Shown piece after piece: positions 14,646-29,410 of a stretch of 47,149 nt of DNA. Within the stretch, counting starts at the first letter, position 1. Every line of letters starts with the position of its first letter. Under the pieces are notes generated by a model that was not told the origin of the DNA, did no database searches, and saw nothing but the letters and a program-made list of their open reading frames with translations. The translations under genes and the position numbers were made by a program. The DNA comes from an uncultured Sutterellaceae bacterium (GTDB lineage Bacteria; Pseudomonadota; Gammaproteobacteria; Burkholderiales; Burkholderiaceae_F): positions 1-47,149 of the forward strand of contig CADBTW010000043.1 in assembly GCA_902797695.1 (NCBI GenBank), in the 5' to 3' direction.

Positions 14646-15563
14646 ATGTACGACAAGCTTGAGCACTTCTACTTCCCCCGGGCGAACGCCCGCGGGAGCG
14701 CAATCCGACTCCAGGAGGCGTGGCAAGCCATCCTGAAGCGCCGCGACTACCCTCAGGCGGTCCAGAAGCTGCTTGGGGAAATGACGGCGGGCGCCGCGAT
14801 GATCGCGGGTTCGATCACGTTCCCAGGATCCGTGCTCCTCCAGCTGATGGGGGACGGTCCTGTCCGGCTCGCGATGGTCGAGGTGAAGCCTGACCTCGGC
14901 ATCCGCGCGGTGGCGCGCCTTGATGAAAAGACGGGCGGGATTCCGGATGACGCAACGCTCTCCGACCTCGTGAACGTCCACGGGAAAGCCCGCTGCGCGA
15001 TCACCCTCGTGCAGCCGGACCCCACGCTCCGGACCCAGAGCTACCAGGGAATCGTCGACATCGCGGGGTCGAAGTCGGTCGCAGAGGCGCTTTCCGCCTA
15101 CATGACGCATTCCGAGCAGGTCGAGACCCGCATGTGGCTCGCGTCGGACGCCGTGGCGGCCTCCGGGATCATGCTGCAGAAGGTGGCGGGCGAAGGCGGG
15201 AAGGGGACGGCCGCGGACTACGACCCGGAGGACTGGAACCGAGTCCAGAAGCTCGCCGAAACGGTGACGCCTGAAGAGCTCCTGAAGCTCGAGCCCCGGG
15301 AGCTCCTCACACGGCTTTTCTGGGAAGAGAACCCGCGGATGGCCGAGCCCCGGGAGCCGAAGTTCGAGTGCGGATGCTCACGCGAGCGGGTTTCCGGCAT
15401 GATCAGGGCGCTCGGGGAAAGGGAGGCGCTTGAGCTCGTCGCGGAGCGTGGCTCGATCGACGTCACATGCGAATTCTGCGGGAAGACCTACAGCTTCGAC
15501 CCGATCGACGTCCGCGCGCTCTTCGAATCCCGGACGCCAAGCGGCACCGAGACCCGGCACTAG
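14646..15563 (+). CDS. hslO: Redox-regulated chaperone Hsp33
   Basis: A 305-residue cytoplasmic holdase switched on by oxidation and unfolding. The N-terminal domain (about 1-180) carries the family's GEMTAGAAMIAGS-like core, then a linker, then the C-terminal zinc centre with C242 and C244 (ECGCS) and C275 and C278 (CEFC). Disulfide formation at these four Cys activates the chaperone. Length is slightly above the E. coli protein (292). It is a single gene behind a sigma-32-type promoter and ahead of a strong terminator. Confidence 0.95.
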   Translation: MYDKLEHFYFPRANARGSAIRLQEAWQAILKRRDYPQAVQKLLGEMTAGAAMIAGSITFPGSVLLQLMGDGPVRLAMVEVKPDLGIRAVARLDEKTGGIPDDATLSDLVNVHGKARCAITLVQPDPTLRTQSYQGIVDIAGSKSVAEALSAYMTHSEQVETRMWLASDAVAASGIMLQKVAGEGGKGTAADYDPEDWNRVQKLAETVTPEELLKLEPRELLTRLFWEENPRMAEPREPKFECGCSRERVSGMIRALGEREALELVAERGSIDVTCEFCGKTYSFDPIDVRALFESRTPSGTETRH

Positions 15564-15615
15564 CCACCGGGGGAAAACCGCCCCGGCAACCTGGTCCCGG
15601 TCACGGAGACCCAGC

Positions 15616-15656
15616 AAAAAGGCGCTCTTCCTCAGGCTTGAGGGGAGCGCCTTTTT
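15616..15656. terminator. Bidirectional terminator between hslO and ftsB
   Basis: GGCGCTC (15621-15627) pairs with GAGCGCC (15645-15651), with an inner CCTCA-GGCT-TGAGG hairpin. AAAAA precedes and TTTTT follows, so it can stop transcripts from both converging genes. Confidence 0.9.
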
Positions 15657-15675
15657 CCCTGCTTAAAAAGACTGC

Positions 15676-16158
15676 CTACTTTGCTTTCCGGGCGGACTTC
15701 TTCGAACTCTTCGCGGGCTGCTCGTCCTTCGCCATCGCGGCTTCGTCCACCGCGGGGGCGTCGTCCGTCTCGACCGGGTTCTCCTTCTTCGCCCGCGCGA
15801 GCGCGTTCGACTCGGCGCGCATCGCCTCGGCGGCGCGCGACGCCTCTTCGGCCGCGATCTTCGCCTGCTCCTCAGGAGACCGCTGGACCCGGAAGAGCAC
15901 CTCGCCCTGCTTCACCATGTAGAGCTCGCGGCGGGCACGCTCCTCGATCGCGGAGGTCCCTTCGTGAAGCGAACGGACTTCTGCGACGAGCGCCTCGTTC
16001 TCGGCCTTCTCGTGCTCGATCTCGGCCTGAACCTCTACGAGGCGCTGCCGCAGCTCGACCACCCTGAGCCAGCCGCCCTTTCCGAACCAGAGGGGCCACT
16101 GGATCAGGATCGCAAGAGTCCAGATGAGGAGGCAGAGCCAGATTCTCCAGCGACGCAT
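15676..16158 (-). CDS. ftsB: Cell division protein FtsB
   Basis: A 160-residue single-pass divisome protein. A basic N-terminus and one membrane helix (about 5-24) lead into a leucine-zipper-like periplasmic coiled coil (about 32-75) with the FtsB signature EERARRELYMVKQGEVLFR. FtsB joins FtsL and FtsQ to activate septal peptidoglycan synthesis. Residues about 100-160 are an Ala/Lys/Glu-rich low-complexity extension, making it longer than E. coli FtsB (103). It lies 32 bases after eno, the standard eno-ftsB arrangement. Confidence 0.92.
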   Translation of the reverse strand: MRRWRIWLCLLIWTLAILIQWPLWFGKGGWLRVVELRQRLVEVQAEIEHEKAENEALVAEVRSLHEGTSAIEERARRELYMVKQGEVLFRVQRSPEEQAKIAAEEASRAAEAMRAESNALARAKKENPVETDDAPAVDEAAMAKDEQPAKSSKKSARKAK

Positions 16159-16190
16159 GGCTGCCCAGTTCCCTCAAGCGGAGCGCCTTC

Positions 16191-17573
<1,383 letters not shown>

Positions 17574-18431
17574 CTACTCGAAGCTCTCCTCGAGGTAGGT
17601 TCCCGGCTGCTTCACGACGCGGTCAAGCGCGACGAGCGACCGGAGGAGCTCTTCCATGCGTCCGAGCGGGACGGCGTTCGGGCCGTCGGAAAGCGCGTGG
17701 GCGGGATCCGGGTGCGTCTCCATGAAGAGGCCGGAGACCCCGACCGCGGTCGCGGCGCGTGCGAGCACGGGGACGAACTGCCGCTCGCCGCCCGAGCTCC
17801 TGCCGTTGCCGCCAGGGAGTTGCACCGAGTGCGTCGCGTCGAAGACCACGGGGCAGCCGGTCTCGCGCATGATGGCAAGCGACCTCATGTCGGAAACAAG
17901 GTTCCCGTAGCCAAAGCTCGCGCCACGCTCGCACACCATGAAGCGGTCATCTGAAAGCCCCGCCTCGCGCGCGGCGATCCTCGCCTTCTCGACCACGTTC
18001 CTCATGTCGTGGGGCGCGAGGAACTGGCCCTTCTTGATGTTCACGGGTCGGCCCGAGCGGGCGCACGCCGTGATGAAGTCGGTCTGCCGGCAGAGGAACG
18101 CCGGGGTCTGGAGAACGTCGACGACGCTCGCGACCTCGGGCACCTCGCCTTCCGTGTGGACGTCCGTGAGGACGGGGACGCCGAGCTCGGAGCGGACCCG
18201 CTCGAGGGCGGCGAGGCCCTTCTCCATCCCGATCCCGCGGAAGCTCGAGGCGGACGTGCGGTTCGCCTTGTCGAAGCTCGCCTTGAAGATGTAGGGAATG
18301 CCGAGTTTTCCGCAGATCTCCTTCATCCGCGAGGCGATCTCAAGGCAGAGCGCTTCGCTCTCGATCACGCAGGGGCCCGCGATGAGGAAGAACGGGCGGT
18401 CAAGCCCGATTTCAAAGCCGCAGAGCTTCAT
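17574..18431 (-). CDS. kdsA: 3-deoxy-8-phosphooctulonate synthase (metal-dependent type)
   Basis: A 285-residue enzyme that condenses phosphoenolpyruvate with arabinose 5-phosphate to make KDO-8-phosphate for lipopolysaccharide. Key segments are [31 protein letters not shown] and [12 protein letters not shown]. Cysteine C21 in GPCVIE, where E. coli has Asn, marks the metal-dependent class. The ATG at 18431 is chosen; a GTG directly upstream (18434) touches the pyrG stop and has slightly better spacing to AAGGAG, so either may be used. It is cotranslated with pyrG. Confidence 0.96.
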   Translation of the reverse strand: MKLCGFEIGLDRPFFLIAGPCVIESEALCLEIASRMKEICGKLGIPYIFKASFDKANRTSASSFRGIGMEKGLAALERVRSELGVPVLTDVHTEGEVPEVASVVDVLQTPAFLCRQTDFITACARSGRPVNIKKGQFLAPHDMRNVVEKARIAAREAGLSDDRFMVCERGASFGYGNLVSDMRSLAIMRETGCPVVFDATHSVQLPGGNGRSSGGERQFVPVLARAATAVGVSGLFMETHPDPAHALSDGPNAVPLGRMEELLRSLVALDRVVKQPGTYLEESFE

Positions 18432-18434
18432 CAC

Positions 18435-21133
<2,699 letters not shown>

Positions 21134-21165
21134 GATTCTCAAGAACTTCCTTCTGAAAACACGCG

Positions 21166-21210
21166 AAGCGCCCCGCGCGGCCTTGTCGCCAAGGCGCGCG
21201 GGGCGCTTTT
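21166..21210. terminator. Strong GC-rich terminator between argG and the CDF gene
   Basis: AAGCGCCCCGCGC (21166-21178) pairs with GCGCGGGGCGCTT, and the hairpin extends inward through CCTTG/CAAGG around a short loop. TTTT follows on the plus strand; on the minus strand a TTTT comes after an 8-base spacer. It probably ends the argG transcript. Confidence 0.65.
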
Positions 21211-21258
21211 CCTACGGGGAGGAAGCCTTCTGACGGGCCTCCTCCTTCCTGGGCTTCC

Positions 21259-22704
<1,446 letters not shown>

Positions 22705-22714
22705 CTAACCCGAT

Positions 22715-22723
22715 ATTATTGCA
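22715..22723 (-). promoter_or_regulatory. Candidate extended -10 promoter for argG
   Basis: On the minus strand TGCAATAAT combines an extended TGn with AATAAT, one mismatch from consensus. No -35 match is visible. The transcript would begin near 22708, about 100 bases before argG. No arginine-repressor box was recognised, so this is tentative. Confidence 0.35.
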
Positions 22724-22771
22724 GAGACCCGGAGGGTGCTGCATCCATTCCGCATTCAGGGGACTTCCTTT

Positions 22772-23344
22772 CTACCTAGATTTTCCTGTAGCGATGACGC
22801 GCTCGGCGCGGAAGAGCGCGGCGATCGTCTTCGAATCCTCGATTCCCCCTTCGAGCGCCATCCGGACCGCGTCCCCGAAGGGCATCCATTCGAGGTCGAG
22901 GAACTCGCCCGGGTCGAGGTGCCGGCGCCCTGCCCCGGAGGCCCTAGCGAGGAAGAGATGGATCACCTCGTTCGAGTATCCGATCCCAGGGCACATGAAC
23001 CCGAGGCTCTTCCAGCCTTCCGCGTTCCACCCGGTCTCTTCCGAAAGCTCGCGCTTCGCGCAGACGAGCGGGTCCTCAGCGCCGTCAAGCTTCCCCGCGG
23101 GAATTTCCCAGAACGCCCTCGAGAGGGGGTAGCGCCACTGGCGCTCGAGAAGCACCCGCCCTTCCCCGTCAAGGAGCACGACCGCGCTCGCCCCGGGGTG
23201 CCGGATGTACTCGCGGGTCGACTCGCGCCCGTCCGGAAGCCTCACGCGGTCCCGGTAGACGTGGAGCAGCCTCCCCTCGAACACAGGCTCGCCCCCGAGC
23301 CTCGTTTCGCGAAGCCTCTCGTCTTCCTCTTTCTTTCCAGCCAC
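22772..23344 (-). CDS. Nudix hydrolase, ADP-ribose pyrophosphatase-like
   Basis: A 190-residue Nudix hydrolase of the NudF/ADP-ribose pyrophosphatase type. The Nudix box is complete: GKLDGAEDPLVCAK followed by RELSEETG. The preceding VLLERQWRYPLSRAFWEIPAG is typical of ADP-ribose and sugar-nucleotide hydrolases. The start is taken as GTG at 23342-23344, which has GAGGAGG (23351-23357) six bases away. The only upstream alternative is a TTG at 23377 inside the rplS terminator. It lies after the rplS operon but beyond a strong terminator. Confidence 0.85.
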   Translation of the reverse strand: MAGKKEEDERLRETRLGGEPVFEGRLLHVYRDRVRLPDGRESTREYIRHPGASAVVLLDGEGRVLLERQWRYPLSRAFWEIPAGKLDGAEDPLVCAKRELSEETGWNAEGWKSLGFMCPGIGYSNEVIHLFLARASGAGRRHLDPGEFLDLEWMPFGDAVRMALEGGIEDSKTIAALFRAERVIATGKSR

Positions 23345-23375
23345 TTCAGCCCTCCTCTTCCCGAACCCAAAAGGC

Positions 23376-23415
23376 AAAAAAATCCGCCCAAAGAGGATAT
23401 TCCTCCGGGCGGATT
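23376..23415 (-). terminator. Intrinsic terminator of the rpsP-rplS operon
   Basis: AATCCGCCC (23381-23389) pairs with GGGCGGATT (23407-23415), with an inner GAGGA-TAT-TCCTC hairpin. On the minus strand seven T residues follow (A23376-A23382). It stands right after rplS. Confidence 0.9.
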
Positions 23416-23476
23416 TCCGCTTCGCTCTCCTCCCCTTTCTGAAAAAGGACGAAAGGGGAGAGGCTTGAAGCCCTTC

Positions 23477-23878
23477 TTAGGCGGCCTTCGGGGCGTCCTT
23501 GCGGGTGAGCTTCTCACGGATGCGGGCGGTCTTGCCGGCGCGGTCGCGCAGGTAGTAGAGCTTCGCACGACGAACGGCGCCGCGGCGCTTCAGCTCGACA
23601 GCTCCGACGAGCGGGGAGTACGTCTGGAACGTACGCTCGACGCCTTCGCCGGACGAAATCTTGCGAACCGTGAAGGAAGAGTTGAGGCCGCGGTTGCGGA
23701 CCGCAATCACGATGCCTTCATAGACCTGAACGCGGGTGTGGTCGCCGTCCTTGATGTTCACGGAAACGGCAACGGTGTCGCCGGGCCCGAACTTGGGGAA
23801 CTTCTTGTCAAGACGGGCGATTTCTTCCTTCTCAAGGACTTCGATGATGTTCTGTGCCACTTCAAATTCTCCAGCCAT
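23477..23878 (-). CDS. rplS: 50S ribosomal protein L19
   Basis: A 133-residue ribosomal protein at the 30S-50S interface. The L19 signatures [27 protein letters not shown] and the basic [22 protein letters not shown] region are present, with a short C-terminal tail. The ATG at 23878 is used; a GTG immediately upstream is an alternative. It is last in the rpsP-rimM-trmD-rplS operon, 74 bases after trmD. Confidence 0.97.
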   Translation of the reverse strand: MAGEFEVAQNIIEVLEKEEIARLDKKFPKFGPGDTVAVSVNIKDGDHTRVQVYEGIVIAVRNRGLNSSFTVRKISSGEGVERTFQTYSPLVGAVELKRRGAVRRAKLYYLRDRAGKTARIREKLTRKDAPKAA

Positions 23879-23952
23879 CACTGCGGCATTAGGGATTGGT
23901 GTTGGTTGCGGCAGTAGGATGACAACGGTAGTGAAAAAACTGGAAGCCTGCC

Positions 23953-24741
23953 TCAGGCTTCCGGCGCCCTGGCGCCGGAGGGTGATGCCTCTTCCTTCAG
24001 CCTCCGGACGATCTCTCGGACGGACTTCTCGTCCGCCTTCGAAAGCGATCCGCAGGAACGAGCAATTTTAACAAGATCCGGACGGAATTTGCAAGTCGCC
24101 TCGAGCGCCCGGTCCCGGTTCCAGCGGTCGACCGCCGCGTGGTCCCCCGAGAGGAGCACGTCCGGCACTTTCTTCCCCCGCCAGGCCTCGGGCCGCGTGT
24201 AGTGCGGATAGTCGAGGAGCCCGGTCGCGAAGGACTCGTCCGAAGTCGAGAGGTCGCGGATCGCGCCCGGGATCCTGCGCACCACGGCGTCGATCAGGCA
24301 GAGCGCCGGAAGCTCGCCGCCGGAAAGCACGAAGTCCCCGATGCAGTACTGCGTGTCGACGTAGTCCTCGAGGAACCGCTCGTCGATTCCCTCGTAGCGG
24401 CCGCAGACGAGGACGAGGGGCTCGTCCCGCTCCACGATTTCCGCGATGTCGCGGTCCTCGAGCTTCTTCCCGGACGGCGCGAAGGAAATGACACGCCCCC
24501 GGTTCCCTGCCCTGCGGATCCGGTCGACGGTCCGGGCGAGGGGCTCCGCCATCAGCACCATGCCGGGGCCGCCGCCGAACGGGCGGTCGTCCACCGTACG
24601 GTGGGGATCATGCACCTCGTCCCGCGGGTTCCAGAGCCCGATGTCCCAGAGGCCCCGCTTCCGGGCCCGGGCGGTGATCCCGCACTCGGAGACTGCGGAG
24701 AACATTTCGGGGAACAGCGTTACGGCATCAAACCGGATCAT
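23953..24741 (-). CDS. trmD: tRNA (guanine-37-N1)-methyltransferase
   Basis: A 262-residue SPOUT methyltransferase that makes m1G37 in tRNAs reading CNN codons and prevents +1 frameshifting. The N-terminus [14 protein letters not shown], the [13 protein letters not shown] loop and the trefoil-knot motifs [13 protein letters not shown] and [13 protein letters not shown] are all intact. The C-terminal domain is present in full. Its start lies 15 bases after the rimM stop. Confidence 0.97.
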   Translation of the reverse strand: MIRFDAVTLFPEMFSAVSECGITARARKRGLWDIGLWNPRDEVHDPHRTVDDRPFGGGPGMVLMAEPLARTVDRIRRAGNRGRVISFAPSGKKLEDRDIAEIVERDEPLVLVCGRYEGIDERFLEDYVDTQYCIGDFVLSGGELPALCLIDAVVRRIPGAIRDLSTSDESFATGLLDYPHYTRPEAWRGKKVPDVLLSGDHAAVDRWNRDRALEATCKFRPDLVKIARSCGSLSKADEKSVREIVRRLKEEASPSGARAPEA

Positions 24742-24756
24742 CCTCGATTCCTCCCC

Positions 24757-25263
24757 TCATGACCAGTCGCGCTGCCAGTCGGCCGTGATCAGCTTCGAAG
24801 CCGCGTCCACGCCGAGGACGTAGGCGGGGACGACCGGGATGAGGAGGCTCTTCCCCGACCCCGGGTTCACTTCAAGGATGTCCTGCGCGCCGTTCGAGAG
24901 GAGCGAGCGTACGACGCCGAGCTCTTCTCCCGCCGGAGTAAGCACCCTGCACCCCACGAGGTCGCAGGCCCACCATTCGCCCTCAGGGAGATCCGGGAAG
25001 TCGGCGCGGTCGACGAGGATCCGCCCTTTCCACCCCTTCGCCGCCTCCGGGCTCTCGCAGCCCTTCCACTTCGCGATGAGGCCTTCACCGTGCGGCTTCA
25101 CGCCCTCTACCTCAAGCCGGACGGGATCCCCGCCCGCGAGCGGCTGGTACCACCAGGCTCGGGTCGAGCTGAGCACCGCGCCGTCCTCTTCCGGCGCGAC
25201 GCGGATCCAGCCGCGCACCCCATACGGGGACTGCGTGCGGCCGACTTCGATCAGATTCGGCAT
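24757..25263 (-). CDS. rimM: Ribosome maturation factor RimM
   Basis: A 168-residue 30S assembly factor binding S19. The N-terminal beta-barrel begins IEVGRTQSPYGVRGWIRV. The PRC-barrel domain contains EWWACDLVGCRV and the terminal LLIPVVPAYVLGVD segment, both hallmarks of RimM. Normal length. It sits second in the rpsP operon, but the 215-base gap before it holds a nested RNA structure that ends in a T tract, so its expression is probably lowered relative to rpsP. Confidence 0.95.
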   Translation of the reverse strand: MPNLIEVGRTQSPYGVRGWIRVAPEEDGAVLSSTRAWWYQPLAGGDPVRLEVEGVKPHGEGLIAKWKGCESPEAAKGWKGRILVDRADFPDLPEGEWWACDLVGCRVLTPAGEELGVVRSLLSNGAQDILEVNPGSGKSLLIPVVPAYVLGVDAASKLITADWQRDWS

Positions 25264-25283
25264 GATTCGTCCTTTCCGAAGGC

Positions 25284-25390
25284 AAAAAAACAGGCTCCCC
25301 TTCCGAACGACTAGATACAGGGGTTAAGCACTCGCAGCGGCGAGACACGTAGCACGCCGCAAAACCCCGGACGTTCGAAAAAAGGGAGCC
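25284..25390 (-). terminator. Nested long-range RNA structure with T tract between rpsP and rimM
   Basis: Three helices nest around one 12-base loop. GGCTCCC (25293-25299) pairs with GGGAGCC (25384-25390), extended by GAAC/GTTC (25305-25308, 25373-25376). Inside, GGGGTT (25320-25325) pairs with AACCCC (25363-25368), and inside that GCGGCG (25337-25342) pairs with CGCCGC (25355-25360). On the minus strand the outer arm is followed by TG and seven T residues (25284-25290). A further GCGCGCC/GGCGCGC hairpin (25419-25444) lies nearer rpsP. It could be an attenuator that lowers rimM-trmD. Confidence 0.6.
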
Positions 25391-25478
25391 GGACAGAACC
25401 CGTCAGGGCGGAAGCCTTGCGCGCCGGAAGGCATTCAGGCGCGCGCCGCCCCGCAAGGGCTCATGGGGCGCCTAGGAA

Positions 25479-25832
25479 CTAGGCAGCCTCTTCGGCGTTC
25501 TTCGCGTCAGCGGCAGCCTGGGCGGCGGCCTTCTTGGCGGCGTTCTTCGCAGCGGTGGCGGCCCTCTGCTCGGCGGTTTCCGGAGCGGCGAGCGCAGCGC
25601 GGTTCTTGAAGAGGCGGGCGACCGTGTCGCTCATCTGGGCACCCTTGGAAACCCAGTAGTTCACGCGATCCTCGGCGACAGCGAGACGGACGTCGGCACC
25701 GGCGGCAACAGGATTGTAGTAACCAAGACGCTCGATGAAGGCGCCGTCGCGACGCTTGCGGGAGTCAGCGACGACGATGTTGTAGAAAGGACGCTTCTTG
25801 GAGCCGCCGCGAGCCAGACGGATAACAACCAT
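25479..25832 (-). CDS. rpsP: 30S ribosomal protein S16
   Basis: A 117-residue ribosomal protein. The core is canonical: [19 protein letters not shown] then [21 protein letters not shown]. After about residue 82 it adds an Ala-, Lys- and Glu-rich tail of about 35 residues that many S16 proteins (about 82-90 residues) lack. A GAGG ribosome binding site lies ahead of the ATG. It heads the rpsP-rimM-trmD-rplS operon. The 192 bases upstream hold an inverted repeat CCGTCCGC/GCGGACGG (25932-25956) of unknown role, and no clear promoter. Confidence 0.96.
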   Translation of the reverse strand: MVVIRLARGGSKKRPFYNIVVADSRKRRDGAFIERLGYYNPVAAGADVRLAVAEDRVNYWVSKGAQMSDTVARLFKNRAALAAPETAEQRAATAAKNAAKKAAAQAAADAKNAEEAA

Positions 25833-26024
25833 GCTAATTACCTCTTAACTTTTTGCTTAGAGCTTTAAGTGAAAACCGGCCGAACCGCCTGATTCTTTTG
25901 GGAACGGCCGTAGAAAAATTTGGTTCCTGCCCCGTCCGCGGGAAAATTGCGGACGGTCAAGAATTTTTGATTTTATGCGAAAAGGAAGATCCCTGCAACT
26001 TATTTTTCTCGCCGAGCGCCGGAA

Positions 26025-27143
26025 TCAGAGCTTCCGCTTCAGCCCCGAGGGCGCGTTCGCCGCGGCGAGCCGTATTCCCTTCCGGTCGAGCTTCCCGGTC
26101 CGAGTCTCGGGGAGCTTCCGGACGAAGACCGCGACCCGGGGCTTCCAGTAGGGTGAAAGCCCCTTCTCCTTCATCACCGCGCGGAAGTCGGGGAGCGGCA
26201 TTCCAGGCTCGCCCTCGACCACAGCCGCGACCGCGCTCCCGAGATCCGGGTCCGGAACCGGGGCGATTGCGAACGGCACCGGAATCGAATCCCGGAGTGC
26301 TTCCTCGACCTGCTCCGCGGGAACCTTGATCCCGCCCGAGTCGATCACGTTGTCGACCCGGCCGAGGATCCGGAAGCGGGTGCTTCCGGGGCGGAAGAGC
26401 ACGAGATCGTTCGTCTCGATCCGGCTGACGCCGATCGCCGGTGCCTCGATCGCGAGCGTCCCGCGCTCGGTCGAAGAGACCGCGACCCCGTCGAGCGGCT
26501 CGTACCAGGAGCCAGCCTCGAGCCCTGAAAGCGGCCGAAGCGCGACGTGGGAAAGCGTTTCCGTCATCCCGTAGGTGGACCAGACCTCGTGCGGGAATCC
26601 CTTCAGCTCGGACGCAAGCCCGGGATCCACGGCGGCCCCTCCGATGATGAGCTCCCGGACCGCCCGGAGCGCCTCCCGCTCCTCAGGGACCTCGAGCGAC
26701 GCCTTCACCTGAAGGGGAACGAGCGCGGCGAAGTCGACCGAACCCGAGAGCCCGGCGAACGGATGCCGGGACGGCGTCACGGGAACGAGCTCGAGCCCCG
26801 CGAGCATCGCGCGGACCACCACCATCTGGCCCGCGATGTAGTCAAGCGGCAGGCAGAGCAGCGCGCGGTCGCCCGCCCTGAGCCCGAGCCGCCTCACGGT
26901 CATCGCGGCGCTCGCCGCCATCTCGCGCTTCCCGGCGAGGAACGGCTTCGGGGTGCCGGTCGAGCCCGAAGTGTGGAGGAGCATCGTTTCCCCCGGGCCG
27001 CACCAGCGTGCGCAGAAATCGAGTACGCGCGCCGTGAACGGGTCCCGCTCGGTCTCCAGCGCCTCGAGGAACGCGTCCTTCCCGTGAAGCTCCTGGCCGC
27101 CGATCCTGAGGGAGTCCGGCAGCGCTTCCCTTTCCGAAGCCAT
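26025..27143 (-). CDS. menE: o-Succinylbenzoate-CoA ligase, short form
   Basis: A 372-residue AMP-forming acyl-CoA synthetase. The P-loop LLHTSGSTGTPKP, the YGMTET motif, LGRVDNVIDSGGIKVP and the catalytic lysine in ETRTGKLDRKGI are all present. Substrate assignment comes from its place beside menB and from its small size, since many MenE proteins are shorter than typical ligases; at 372 it is on the short side, with a reduced N-terminus. It activates o-succinylbenzoate for menaquinone. Its ATG lies 2 bases after the menB stop, so translation is coupled. Confidence 0.85.
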   Translation of the reverse strand: MASEREALPDSLRIGGQELHGKDAFLEALETERDPFTARVLDFCARWCGPGETMLLHTSGSTGTPKPFLAGKREMAASAAMTVRRLGLRAGDRALLCLPLDYIAGQMVVVRAMLAGLELVPVTPSRHPFAGLSGSVDFAALVPLQVKASLEVPEEREALRAVRELIIGGAAVDPGLASELKGFPHEVWSTYGMTETLSHVALRPLSGLEAGSWYEPLDGVAVSSTERGTLAIEAPAIGVSRIETNDLVLFRPGSTRFRILGRVDNVIDSGGIKVPAEQVEEALRDSIPVPFAIAPVPDPDLGSAVAAVVEGEPGMPLPDFRAVMKEKGLSPYWKPRVAVFVRKLPETRTGKLDRKGIRLAAANAPSGLKRKL

Positions 27144-27145
27144 CT

Positions 27146-27967
27146 CTACGGAAGCCTCGGGGAGTTGGAGAAGTCGGGCTTCCTCTTCTCGAGGAACGCC
27201 TTCCCGCCCTCCTGCGCCTCGTCCGTCATGTAGTAGAGCATCGTCATGTCGCCCGCGAACTGCTGGAGGCCAAGCTCGCCGTCAAGCTCTGCGTTGAGGC
27301 CGAATTTCAGGAACCGGAGCGCGAGGGGGCTGTACTGCTGCATGCGCTTCGCCCACTCGACCGTCGTCTCCTCGAGCTTCTCGAACGGCACCACGGTGTT
27401 CACGAGCCCCATCTCGAGCGCTTCCTTCGCGCTGTACTGCCGGCAGAGGAACCAGATCTCTCGGGCCTTCTTCTGCCCGACGATGCGGGCAAGGTACGAG
27501 GCGCCGAGCCCCGCATCGAAGCTTCCGACCTTGGGGCCGGTCTGCCCGAAGATCGCGTTTTCGGACGCGATCGTGAGGTCGCAGACAGTCGCGAGCACGT
27601 TCCCGCCCCCGATCGCGTAGCCGTTCACCATCGCGATCACGGGCTTCGGAAGGAACCGGATCTGCTTCTGGACGTCGAGCACGTTGAGGCGCGGGACTCC
27701 GTCCGGCCCCACGTAGCCGCCGCGGCCCTTGAAGTGCATGTCGCCGCCCGAGCAGAAGGCCTTGTCGCCCTCTCCCGTGAGGATCACGACCGAGATGTCC
27801 GAGCGCTCGCGGCAGATCCGGAAGGCTTCGCCCATCTGCGCCACGGTGACGGGGGAGAAGGCGTTCCGCACTTCCGGCCTGTTGATCGTGATCTTCGCGA
27901 TTCCCTCGAAGAACTCGAACCGGATGTCCGAGTATTCCTTCAACGGCTTCCACTGAATGGCTGTCAT
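27146..27967 (-). CDS. menB: 1,4-Dihydroxy-2-naphthoyl-CoA synthase
   Basis: A 273-residue crotonase-fold enzyme that closes the naphthoquinone ring in menaquinone synthesis. [29 protein letters not shown] and [16 protein letters not shown] are MenB-specific signatures, including the Asp and Tyr residues of the active site. The ATG at 27967 has AGGAACAGGA upstream; a longer open frame further upstream overlaps the thioesterase gene and is not coding. It lies between menE and a MenI-like thioesterase, all on the same strand. Confidence 0.95.
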   Translation of the reverse strand: MTAIQWKPLKEYSDIRFEFFEGIAKITINRPEVRNAFSPVTVAQMGEAFRICRERSDISVVILTGEGDKAFCSGGDMHFKGRGGYVGPDGVPRLNVLDVQKQIRFLPKPVIAMVNGYAIGGGNVLATVCDLTIASENAIFGQTGPKVGSFDAGLGASYLARIVGQKKAREIWFLCRQYSAKEALEMGLVNTVVPFEKLEETTVEWAKRMQQYSPLALRFLKFGLNAELDGELGLQQFAGDMTMLYYMTDEAQEGGKAFLEKRKPDFSNSPRLP

Positions 27968-28041
27968 TTTCCTGTTCCTAGAAAAACGGAACCGGGGACA
28001 CGATCCACCCCCGGAACCAATGAAATCATGCCGCGCAGCCC

Positions 28042-28452
28042 CTAGGCCGCCTTCCTGCCGCCAGCGAGCCCGCGCTTCACGGCGTTCGTCACGCGGGCGC
28101 TCGACACGAGCTCTCCCGCCTCGTTGAAGAGGTCGACGTTCCAAACCTGTATCCGGTAGCCGCGCTGCAGGGCCCGGGCGACGGCGCGGACGCGCCCTCC
28201 GACCGGGACCGCCTTCACGTGGTTCGCGCTCACCTGGATCCCGAGCGGCAGAGCGTCCTCGCCCGATATCCGACGCGAACCGACTCCGGCAAGCGTTTCC
28301 TCAAGCGCGAGGAACGCGCCCCCGGAGCAGAATCCGAAAGGCTGCGAGAGGGCTGGCGTCACCTCCATCTCGGCCTCCACCACGCCCTCCTCTGCTTCCG
28401 GAAGGATCCGGAAGCCGAGGGTCGAAACGAGGCCTCCGCTATTCTCCGCCAC
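28042..28452 (-). CDS. Hotdog-fold thioesterase, probably DHNA-CoA thioesterase (MenI-like)
   Basis: A 136-residue PaaI/YdiI-type hotdog thioesterase. The helix motif [18 protein letters not shown] matches the QPFGxxHGGAxxxLxE pattern of DHNA-CoA thioesterases, although the usual His is Ser here (CSGG for LHGG). The catalytic Glu is kept. Beside menB and menE it most likely releases dihydroxynaphthoate from its CoA ester. It starts with GTG at 28450-28452, five bases after the etfA stop. A general acyl-CoA thioesterase role is possible. Confidence 0.75.
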   Translation of the reverse strand: MAENSGGLVSTLGFRILPEAEEGVVEAEMEVTPALSQPFGFCSGGAFLALEETLAGVGSRRISGEDALPLGIQVSANHVKAVPVGGRVRAVARALQRGYRIQVWNVDLFNEAGELVSSARVTNAVKRGLAGGRKAA

Positions 28453-28457
28453 GGTCG

Positions 28458-29384
28458 TCAGAGCGCCTTTTCAAGCGCTTCGACCGCCTCGCGGGCGTCT
28501 CCGACGAGGCCGTAGTCGGCGACGTCGAAGATCGGCGCCTCAGGATCCTTGTTCACGGCGACGATCACCTTGGAGCCCATCATGCCGGCGAGGTGCTGCA
28601 GGGCGCCCGAGATTCCGAACGCCATGTAGAGGTCAGGAGCGACGACCTTCCCGGTCTGCCCCACCTGCCACTCGTTCGGGCAGAGGCCGTTGTCCACGAC
28701 GACGCGGGTCGCGCCGATCGCAGCGCCGAGCTTGTCGGCGAGCGCCTCAAGCGCCTTGAACCCCTCCTCGTCAAGGCCCTGGCCGCCCGCGACGACGCGC
28801 TTCGCGGTGAGAAGGTCGGGGCGGTCGCTCTTCACGATTTCGACCGACCGGAAGGCGTTCCCCGCGAAGGGAACCACCGCGGGGACCTCTTCCACTGCGG
28901 CCGCGCCGTCGTCAGGCCCGAGTTCGAATGCGGTCGTCCGGACGGTCGCGACGACAGGGCTCCCTTCCGGGGCCTTCACGGTCGTGATGACGCCGCCCGC
29001 GTAGATCCCGCGCTTGAAGGTCAGGGGATCGAGAACCGCAGTGATTTCGGAAAGCGGCTGCACGCCAAGCTTCGCCGCGACCCGCGGCATCGCGGCGCGG
29101 TTCGCGAACCCGTAGGAGAAGAAGATGTGGGAGGCACCCTCCGACACCGCGAGCACCTGCTCCGCAACCGTTTCCGGCGCGATGTGCTCGAGCGCGTCCG
29201 AATCGGCGACGAGCACCTTCGCTACGCCGTGAAGCTTCGAAGCGGCGCCGGCAGCGGCGCGAGCGCCCTTCCCCGCGATGAGGAGGCGGACCTCTCCCCC
29301 GACCTGGTTCGCCGCAGCCACTGCAGCGCGCGTGGAAGCCTTCAGGCTCCCTTCGTTAAAGTCAGCAACAACAAGAATCGACAT
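28458..29384 (-). CDS. etfA: Electron transfer flavoprotein alpha subunit
   Basis: A 308-residue FAD-binding subunit of the electron transfer flavoprotein, which carries electrons from flavin dehydrogenases towards the quinone pool. The N-terminal Rossmann-like domain begins [12 protein letters not shown]. The C-terminal FAD domain has [36 protein letters not shown] and [13 protein letters not shown]. The ATG at 29384 is chosen over a TTG two codons upstream. It is 26 bases after etfB and directly before the MenI-like gene, linking the ETF with menaquinone synthesis in one operon. Confidence 0.95.
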   Translation of the reverse strand: MSILVVADFNEGSLKASTRAAVAAANQVGGEVRLLIAGKGARAAAGAASKLHGVAKVLVADSDALEHIAPETVAEQVLAVSEGASHIFFSYGFANRAAMPRVAAKLGVQPLSEITAVLDPLTFKRGIYAGGVITTVKAPEGSPVVATVRTTAFELGPDDGAAAVEEVPAVVPFAGNAFRSVEIVKSDRPDLLTAKRVVAGGQGLDEEGFKALEALADKLGAAIGATRVVVDNGLCPNEWQVGQTGKVVAPDLYMAFGISGALQHLAGMMGSKVIVAVNKDPEAPIFDVADYGLVGDAREAVEALEKAL

Positions 29385-29410
29385 TTCCAATACGCCCGTG
29401 CAGTAAGTAA

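Noticed and set aside
14436-14703. An N-terminal extension of the PHP phosphoesterase of about 89 codons
   Set aside because: The extension is not conserved in character, crosses the hslO promoter and overlaps the hslO start. The ATG at 14436 begins exactly at the PHP domain.
25932-25956. Inverted repeat CCGTCCGC/GCGGACGG between menE and rpsP as a terminator of menE
   Set aside because: On the minus strand it is followed by GGGCAGG, not a T tract, and on the plus strand only by a delayed T run. It was left as a repeat of unknown role.
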